Assembly: GCA_019419625.1 (NCBI GenBank)
Contig: DXZO01000019.1
Span: forward strand, 12,937 to 59,519
Direction: 5' to 3'
DNA from: Collinsella sp.
GTDB taxonomy: Bacteria > Actinomycetota > Coriobacteriia > Coriobacteriales > Coriobacteriaceae
DNA: 46,583 nt
Of this stretch, positions 41,159-46,583 are shown one piece after another; within the stretch, counting starts at the first letter, position 1, and each line of letters begins with the position of its first letter. Below the pieces are notes generated by a model, which saw only the letters and a program-made list of their open reading frames with translations, made no database searches and was not told where the DNA came from. A program made the translations under genes and the position numbers.

Positions 41159-42643
41159 CTACAGGCAGACGCCATCCTTCCAAATGCTGATCTCGTGGCA
41201 GCCGCGACGCTCGGCACTCGTAAGCTTGCCGCTCGCCGTTTCTAGCACCAGCTGGTACAGGTCGTGGGCAGCCTCGTCGAGCGTACGCTCGCCCGTGGCG
41301 ATCACGCCGGCGTTAAAGTCCATCCAGTTGGCCTTGTGGTCGCACAGACGCTGGTTGGTGAACACCTTGAGCGTGGGCGCCGGCGCGCCAAACGGCGTGC
41401 CGCGGCCGGTCGAGAACAGGATCACGTGGCAGCCGGCAGCCGTCAGGGCCGTGGTGGATACCATGTCGTTACCCGGGCCACACAGCATGTTCAGGCCATG
41501 CTTGGTAGCCTGGCCGGCATACGGCAGCACGTCGACGATGGGGGCAGATCCGCCCTTTTGCACGCAGCCGCAGCTCTTGTCCTCGAGCGTGGTAATACCG
41601 CCGTCCTTGTTGCCGGGACTCGGGTTCTCATAGACGACCTCGCCGTGGCTGATAAAGTAGTCCTTAAAGCCGTTGAGCATGTCAGCAGCTGCGTTAAAGA
41701 CGTCCTGGCTCTCGCAGCGATCGAGCAGAATGCTCTCCGCGCCAAACATCTCGGGAACCTCGGTGAGCACCGACGTGCCGCCGCGGGCGACGACCATATC
41801 GCTCACGCGACCGATCGTGGGGTTGGCGGTAATGCCCGAAAGACCGTCAGAGCCACCGCACTTAAGGCCAATGACCAGCTCGGAGGCAGGAATGGGCTCA
41901 CGCTTGGCCTGCTTGGCCAGGTCGGCAAGCTCGGACAGGATCTTGTGACCCTCGACCTGCTCGTCGGCTACATCCTGGCAGGCGAGGAATCGAACGCGCT
42001 CGCGATCGAAGTCACCGAGCTCGTCGAGTACCTGCTGGTGCGTGCAGTTTTCGCAACCGAGGGACAGGAACAGCACACCCGCAGCGTTTGCGTGACGCGA
42101 GAGCGCCACCAGCAGACGGCGCGTCTGGGCATGGTCGGCACCGGTCTGCGAGCAGCCAAAGGGATGCGGGAAGTAGTAAACGCCCTCCAGCGAGCCCTCG
42201 ACCAGATCCTGAGCCTGCTCGCACATGGCACGTGCGACCTCGTTGACGCAGCCGACCGTGGGGATGATCCACAGCTCGTTGCGCGTGGCGGCGCGGCCAT
42301 CGGCGCGGCGGAAACCCATAAAGGTCTCGGGCTCAACCGGTTCAACGACCGGATGCGTCGGGTTGTAAGCGTACTCGACCTCGCCCGAAAGGTTGGTCTT
42401 GACGTTATGCGTATGAAGCCACTGACCGGGCTGGATGTCGCCCGTCACGTGACCGATAGGAAGACCGTACTTGACGACGTCCTCCCCCGCCGCAATGGCA
42501 CGCACGGCCATCTTGTGGCCCTGCGGAATATCCTCCGCGGCAACGACCTCGCCCACCCCGGGAACCGCGACGGCGGTGCCCTTGGCAAGCGGCGACAGCG
42601 CGACGATCACGTTGTCGGCCGGATTGATCTGGATAGTATTCAT
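41159..42643 (-). CDS. uxaA: Altronate dehydratase UxaA
   Basis: A 494-residue altronate dehydratase of normal length. Residues about 5-80 form the SAF domain. The C-terminal part has GGSDGLSGITANPTIG, the GCSQTGAD and LGCENC cysteine motifs, and SCGCVQKGG. It dehydrates D-altronate to KDG, using iron. ATG 42641-42643 has only a weak ribosome site (AGGACT). It lies 78 bases after uxaB with a short hairpin in between. KDG made here goes to kdgK at 11 kb. Confidence 0.95.
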   Translation of the reverse strand: MNTIQINPADNVIVALSPLAKGTAVAVPGVGEVVAAEDIPQGHKMAVRAIAAGEDVVKYGLPIGHVTGDIQPGQWLHTHNVKTNLSGEVEYAYNPTHPVVEPVEPETFMGFRRADGRAATRNELWIIPTVGCVNEVARAMCEQAQDLVEGSLEGVYYFPHPFGCSQTGADHAQTRRLLVALSRHANAAGVLFLSLGCENCTHQQVLDELGDFDRERVRFLACQDVADEQVEGHKILSELADLAKQAKREPIPASELVIGLKCGGSDGLSGITANPTIGRVSDMVVARGGTSVLTEVPEMFGAESILLDRCESQDVFNAAADMLNGFKDYFISHGEVVYENPSPGNKDGGITTLEDKSCGCVQKGGSAPIVDVLPYAGQATKHGLNMLCGPGNDMVSTTALTAAGCHVILFSTGRGTPFGAPAPTLKVFTNQRLCDHKANWMDFNAGVIATGERTLDEAAHDLYQLVLETASGKLTSAERRGCHEISIWKDGVCL

Positions 42644-42685
42644 TACAAAGAGTCCTAACCCTACAGGTTGAGCAGAAGTCAGCGG

Positions 42686-42711
42686 ACGCCCGCCAGTTGC
42701 CCGGCGGGCGC
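42686..42711 (-). terminator. Short hairpin between uxaB and uxaA
   Basis: GCCCGCC and GGCGGGC pair within 42686-42711. There is no T-run. It may modulate read-through or mRNA stability. Confidence 0.4.
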
Positions 42712-42721
42712 ACAGAAGGAT

Positions 42722-44236
42722 TTAGGCCTGGGCGTTGGCGAAGGCCTGCTTGGCGCCCTCGACGCGCACGACGGCAAGCGCGTTGACGACAAACTCCTCA
42801 AGGCCGGCAATCTGCGTAAGGTCCTCGCCCCACATCTGCTCGTTGCTGAGCACGTCGTGCACCAGCTCGGCATCGTCTGCACCGGCGTGGGCGGCGTAGA
42901 AATCGAGCACGAAGGCATCGTCCTGAGCGGTGTACTCGGTGCCGTCGGCGCGGCGCAGGTGCAGGCCATCGCCCTCGCGAGCAACGAGCTCCTGCGTATA
43001 GAAGGCAATGAGCGTAGCGAGGCTCGTCGCCAGGCACTTGGGCAGGTTGCCGGTCTCGGCAACATAGTCCTTGAGCGTGGGCAGGTCGCGAGCACGCCAT
43101 TTGGCGGTTGAGTTGAGGCAAATGGAGAGCAGCGCGTGGTCGATAAACGGGTTGTCGAAGCGGTTCTCGACGGCGGCGGCAAAGGCCTTGCAGTCCTCGA
43201 CATCCAGATCGGCGGCAAGCGTCGGGATGACCTCGTCGTAGAGCATGGTGTTCATGAAGCCACGGACGGTCTCGTCGTGCATGCAATCGCGCACGATGTC
43301 AAAGCCGGCAACCCAGGAGCCCGGAACAAAGGCAGTGTGGGCGCCGTTGAGGATGCGGACCTTGCGCTTCTTGTACGGGGTGACATCGGGGGTCACAAAG
43401 ACGCCCGGCAGGCCGGCCTTCACGAAGGGCAGACGCTCCTTGAGCGACTCATCGCCCTGGATGCCCCACATCTGGAAGGGCTCGCGCACGGCCAGGAAAG
43501 GATCCTCGTAGCCCAGGCGCTCGGCCACGGCAGCGGCCTCCTTGGGGTCGCGGATGCGGCCGGGGACGATAGTGTCGACGAGCGTGGTGCAGACGGTGCA
43601 GTCGTTGGCCATCCACTGCGCAAACTCGTCCTCCCAGCCCCAGTCGCTCACGTACTGGTTCATGATGCGCAGCAGCTCCTCGCCATTATGGTCGATGAGC
43701 TCGCAGGCGAGCACGATGACGCCCGGCTTACCGGCAGCCCAGCGAGTGTGAAGGACCTGGACAAGCTTGGCGGGGAAGCTCGCGGGCGGCATGTCGCCGG
43801 CCTTGCAGGACGGATCGTAGGCGATACCGGCCTCGGTGGTGTTGGAGACGATAATCTCCAAATCGTCGGAGACGGCGACCTCCATCATGGCGTGGTAGTC
43901 GTCCTCGCGATACGGATTGAGACAGCGGCTGCAGGCGCTGATCACGCGGGACTCGTCGACCGTGTTGCCGTTCTCCTTGCCGCGCACCAGCACGGTGTAC
44001 AGGTCGTCCTGGGCATTGATGCCGTCGGCAAAGCCAAAGGCGCCGCTGATGGGCTGCACCATGACAACCTTGCCGTTCCAGCCGGTTGCCTCGTTGCCCA
44101 TGTCAAAGAAGCGGTCGACAAAGGCGCGCAGGAAATTGCCCTCGCCAAACTGCAGAACCTTCTCGGGCGCGTCCTTGGGCAGCAGGTAGCCCTTGTAGCC
44201 GATCTTCTCGAGCGTCTCGTAGCTGATGTTCTCCAT
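42722..44236 (-). CDS. uxaB: Tagaturonate reductase UxaB (mannitol dehydrogenase family)
   Basis: A 504-residue long-chain dehydrogenase, slightly longer than E. coli UxaB (483). LQFGEGNFLRAFVDRFFD is the UxaB N-terminal motif. KVRILNGAH gives the catalytic KxxxxNxxH pattern. It reduces D-tagaturonate to D-altronate with NADH. Fructuronate reductase is the main alternative, but the presence of uxaA and GH28 favours the galacturonate branch. ATG 44234-44236 follows AAGGAGAG. It is the middle gene of uxaCBA. Confidence 0.9.
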   Translation of the reverse strand: MENISYETLEKIGYKGYLLPKDAPEKVLQFGEGNFLRAFVDRFFDMGNEATGWNGKVVMVQPISGAFGFADGINAQDDLYTVLVRGKENGNTVDESRVISACSRCLNPYREDDYHAMMEVAVSDDLEIIVSNTTEAGIAYDPSCKAGDMPPASFPAKLVQVLHTRWAAGKPGVIVLACELIDHNGEELLRIMNQYVSDWGWEDEFAQWMANDCTVCTTLVDTIVPGRIRDPKEAAAVAERLGYEDPFLAVREPFQMWGIQGDESLKERLPFVKAGLPGVFVTPDVTPYKKRKVRILNGAHTAFVPGSWVAGFDIVRDCMHDETVRGFMNTMLYDEVIPTLAADLDVEDCKAFAAAVENRFDNPFIDHALLSICLNSTAKWRARDLPTLKDYVAETGNLPKCLATSLATLIAFYTQELVAREGDGLHLRRADGTEYTAQDDAFVLDFYAAHAGADDAELVHDVLSNEQMWGEDLTQIAGLEEFVVNALAVVRVEGAKQAFANAQA

Positions 44237-44332
44237 CGATGTCTCTCCTTAGATTGCTGTTAGCGTGCAGGCAAAACGGGGGCGCCGCGTGTGGCAACGG
44301 CGCTCCCGAGTTCGGTGTGATTCGATGCGGGT

Positions 44333-45760
44333 TTAGGCCTCGACGGTATCCAGGTCAAAGCCAAAGTAGCGGACCGCGTTGTTGTAGCTAATGTCGCGCA
44401 CGATGGCTCCCAGCAGCTCCATGTCGGCCGGATACTTGCCCTGCTCGACCCACTCGCCGATCACGCCGCACAGCACGCGACGGAAGTACTCGTGACGCGG
44501 GTAGGACAGGAAGGAGCGGGAATCGGTAAGCATGCCCACAAAGTTGCCCAACACGCCCTCGTTAGCCAGAGCCGTGAGCTGCTCGCGCATACCGATCTCG
44601 TTGTCGTTGAACCACCAGGCAGAGCCGTTCTGGATCTTGCCGGCGGTCGGAGCCTCCTGGAAGCAGCCCATCACGGTATCGATCATGGTGTTGTCGATGG
44701 GGTTCAGGCTGTACAGGATGGTCTTGGGCAGACCCGTGGACTCCTGGATGGAGTTGAGGAAATCGGCCAGCTGGTCGGACGGCGTGTAGTTGGAGATGCA
44801 GTCGTAGCCGGTGTCGGGACCGAGCTTGGCGAACATAGCGCGGTTGTTGTCACGCTTGCAGCCAAAGTGCAGCTGCATGGCCCAGCCAAGGCGGACATAC
44901 TCGCCGGCGACGAACTGCATAAAGGCCGTCTTGTACTTGAGGACCTCGTCCTCGGTAAGCGGCTCGGCGGCAAGGCCCTTGGCAAAGATAGTCTCGATCT
45001 CGTCGGCGGTAGCCGGAACGTACATAACGTAGTCGAGCGCGTGGTCGGAAGCGCGGCAGCCCAGCTCGTGGGCGACCTCGTAGCGCTTGGAGATGGCGGC
45101 CTTCATGCCCTCGAAGTCGCTGATCTCAACGCCAGCAACCTCGGAGAGATGCTTGCAGTAGTCGGCGAACTCCTGGCCACGCTCGATGCGCAGGGCGGCA
45201 TCGGGGCGCATGGCGGGAACGACCTGAACGTCAAAACTGTCGTCGGCGGCAATCTTCTTGTGCCACTCAAAACTGTCGGCGGGGTCGTCGGTAGTGCAGA
45301 TCATGCGGACGTTGGACTGCTTGATCAGGTTGCGGCAGGTAAAGCTGGCCTCAGCGAGCTTGGCGTTGGCAAGGTCCCAGACCTCCTGAGCGGTTTTGCC
45401 GTTCAGGACGCCCTCGTAGCCAAAGTAACGCTTAAGCTCCAGGTGGCTCCACTCAAAGACGGGGTTGCCCACGCAACGGCCCAGGGTCTCGGCCCACTTC
45501 TGGAACTTCTCGCGAGCAGGGGCATCGCCGGTAATGAAGCGCTCGTCGACGCCGTTGGCACGCATCAGGCGCCACTTGTAGTGGTCACCGCCCAGCCAAA
45601 CCTCGGTGATGTTCTCAAAACGCTTGTCGTCCCAGATCTCCTTGGGAGAAATGTGGCAGTGGTAGTCAACGATGGGCATGCCCTCGGCAAAGTTGTGGAA
45701 CAGCTCCTCACCGGTTTTGGTGCTCAGCAGGAAATCCTGATCGTCCATGAAGTTTTTCAT
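44333..45760 (-). CDS. uxaC: Uronate isomerase UxaC
   Basis: A 475-residue uronate isomerase of the amidohydrolase superfamily. MPIVDYHCHISP contains the HxH metal site; FQKWAETLGRCVGNPVFEW split around RCVG is a family stretch. It isomerises galacturonate to tagaturonate and glucuronate to fructuronate. ATG 45758-45760 follows AAAGGGG; the upstream in-frame start lies in the operator. It is the first gene of uxaCBA, matching the order of the pathway. Confidence 0.95.
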   Translation of the reverse strand: MKNFMDDQDFLLSTKTGEELFHNFAEGMPIVDYHCHISPKEIWDDKRFENITEVWLGGDHYKWRLMRANGVDERFITGDAPAREKFQKWAETLGRCVGNPVFEWSHLELKRYFGYEGVLNGKTAQEVWDLANAKLAEASFTCRNLIKQSNVRMICTTDDPADSFEWHKKIAADDSFDVQVVPAMRPDAALRIERGQEFADYCKHLSEVAGVEISDFEGMKAAISKRYEVAHELGCRASDHALDYVMYVPATADEIETIFAKGLAAEPLTEDEVLKYKTAFMQFVAGEYVRLGWAMQLHFGCKRDNNRAMFAKLGPDTGYDCISNYTPSDQLADFLNSIQESTGLPKTILYSLNPIDNTMIDTVMGCFQEAPTAGKIQNGSAWWFNDNEIGMREQLTALANEGVLGNFVGMLTDSRSFLSYPRHEYFRRVLCGVIGEWVEQGKYPADMELLGAIVRDISYNNAVRYFGFDLDTVEA

Positions 45761-45814
45761 CAAACAACCCCTTTGTTGGCGGAGCGGGCGCACGATGCGC
45801 TCGTTATCCTCTAG

Positions 45815-45915
45815 GTGAACGTTCACTATACTAATTCATTGCGACTTAAAAGGTGAACGTTCACCTAACCACCATGGGGTGAACGGTCGATTTTGCCCGT
45901 TCAACGGTTACTGGA
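45815..45915 (-). promoter_or_regulatory. LacI-type operators and promoter of uxaCBA
   Basis: Two perfect operators GTGAACGTTCAC lie at 45815-45826 and 45853-45864, 38 bases apart. A degenerate third element GTGAACGGTCGA (45879-45890), followed by CCCGTTCAACGG, ends near 45907. On the minus strand TTCACC (45852-45857) and TAGTAT (45828-45833) form a promoter overlapped by the operators. Confidence 0.75.
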
Positions 45916-45975
45916 GCCGTGACTTGTATGTATTGCGAATTGGCAGGCGTCCCCGAATACCGAACTTGAGCGCTT

Positions 45976-46215
45976 TGGCCAGGTGGGTCATGTTCCGCCG
46001 TGCATTTTTGGGAGTATTCAGCATCGGAGCGCACCGCGCACCGTCTTCGAAGCCCTATCTGATGCTCATATTGCACCCAATCGGCATAAATAAATGCCCC
46101 CGATGGCGAATTACGCCATCGGGGGCACTTAAAACAGTCGTCCTAGCCTCTTTCGGGACACGCCATTGCTGAATACTCCAAAAAATGCACGTCGCAAGAG
46201 GGGGTACCTGACTAA
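45976..46215. repeat. Possible MITE-like element with terminal inverted repeats
   Basis: A 25-base sequence at 45999-46023 (starting CGTGCATTTTTGGG) recurs inverted at 46167-46191 with one mismatch. Weaker pairing goes on outward to CAGGT and ACCTG at about 45980 and 46205. The interior contains a terminator hairpin but no gene. It may be a non-coding mobile element remnant or a long-stem RNA. Confidence 0.5.
46096..46126 (-). terminator. Terminator downstream of the edge LacI gene
   Basis: GCCCCCGATGGCG (46096-46108) pairs perfectly with CGCCATCGGGGGC (46114-46126) with a five-base loop. On the minus strand it is followed by ATTTATTTAT. It lies about 94 bases past the regulator's stop codon. 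Confidence 0.85.
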
Positions 46216-46219
46216 ACGG

Positions 46220-46583
46220 CTAAATTCCCGCAAGCTCGCAGTAGCGGTCGACGTTGCTGGCAAACACCATCTCCACAGCACCCTTCTGCACGGGCTCCGC
46301 CGGAGTTTTACCCCACAGCAGATACTCGCCCAAGGTCTTGGCGCCACGGTAGGCCAGGCTCACCGGGTCCTTATAGACAATATTGGTAAAGATGCCACGG
46401 CGCAAGGCCAAGGCGCTCTCGGGGAACAGGTCGTTTCCGATTACCATGACCTTGCCGGCCTTGCCGCTTGAAACAAGCGCGTCGGCGACTACCTCGGAAC
46501 CAACGGCAAAAACGCTACAGATGAGCTCGGGAGCATCCGGCGCACTCAAGCGCTGCTCAAGCTCGCGCTCGAGCTGTTTGACT
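46220..46583 (-). CDS. LacI family regulator, C-terminal part (N-terminus off the right edge)
   Basis: The last 120 codons of a LacI/periplasmic-binding-fold protein run in from the right edge. VFAVGSEVVADALVSSGKAG, VMVIGNDLFPESALALRRG and VYKDPVSLAYRGAKTLGEYLL are typical of the second subdomain of the ligand-binding region in LacI proteins related to ribose-binding proteins. A solute-binding protein of an ABC importer cannot be ruled out, as the DNA-binding part is not visible. Its place next to uxaC, whose promoter has perfect palindromic operators, makes it the best candidate regulator of the pectin genes (inference). Confidence 0.72.
   Translation of the reverse strand, partial: VKQLERELEQRLSAPDAPELICSVFAVGSEVVADALVSSGKAGKVMVIGNDLFPESALALRRGIFTNIVYKDPVSLAYRGAKTLGEYLLWGKTPAEPVQKGAVEMVFASNVDRYCELAGI

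Noticed and set aside
45879..46172. A 97-codon plus-strand frame near the right edge
   Set aside because: It runs through an operator element, one inverted end and a terminator, with no recognisable motif.
1..46583. CRISPR array, prophage, insertion sequence with transposase, rRNA or tRNA
   Set aside because: I found no regularly spaced repeat array, phage or transposase protein, or recognisable rRNA/tRNA sequence. The repeats seen are inverted and dispersed.

Overview
The window looks like chromosome of a high-GC, anaerobic, gut-type actinobacterium of the Coriobacteriia, most likely Collinsella. This is inferred from overall base and codon use, an actinobacterial GlnR-type regulator beside a glutamine synthetase homologue, and the set of gut carbohydrate genes. 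I could run no database search. No rRNA, tRNA, CRISPR array, insertion sequence or prophage gene is visible.

Layout. 1-9.7 kb is housekeeping and stress: the 5' part of an ABC exporter gene, a MATE pump with its MerR regulator behind a MerR-type promoter, ligA, an HtrA-type protease, a GlnR-like response regulator and a glutamine synthetase homologue whose metal site is degenerate. 9.8-13.0 kb holds a LacI-type regulator divergent from KDG kinase and KDPG aldolase. 13.4-18.4 kb is a sugar-acid island: two GntR-type regulators, an IlvD/Edd-family dehydratase and a GntP permease. 18.6-20.2 kb carries kduD and an RpiB-type isomerase. 20.4-22.3 kb is an Old Yellow Enzyme-type flavoprotein. 22.6-30.8 kb is a complete kdpFABC-kdpDE potassium system. 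30.9-45.8 kb is a pectin-oligosaccharide locus on the minus strand: NAD(P) oxidoreductase, TIM-barrel isomerase, GH105, SGNH esterase, a pectin methylesterase-hydrolase fusion, GH28, a GPH-type transporter, then uxaA, uxaB and uxaC. The right edge holds the C-terminal part of a LacI-type regulator.

How the parts work together. The GPH transporter probably imports pectin fragments. The fusion enzyme and SGNH hydrolase remove methyl and acetyl groups, GH28 releases galacturonate and GH105 releases the unsaturated uronate. None of these enzymes has a signal peptide, so digestion looks intracellular. Galacturonate passes through UxaC, UxaB and UxaA to KDG. Unsaturated uronate reaches KDG through the RpiB-type isomerase and KduD. 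KDG kinase and KDPG aldolase then give pyruvate and glyceraldehyde 3-phosphate. The GntP permease and dehydratase may feed another aldonate into the same KDG pool.

Regulation. Four promoters (kduD, GH105, transporter, uxaC) share a GTGAACGTTCAC-type operator, probably read by the LacI protein at the right edge. The KDG kinase promoter has a different operator. The intergenic spaces hold many long inverted repeats. These include a family of four elements, each exactly 63 nt long; one near-identical pair flanks the whole kdp cluster and another pair flanks a GntR gene.
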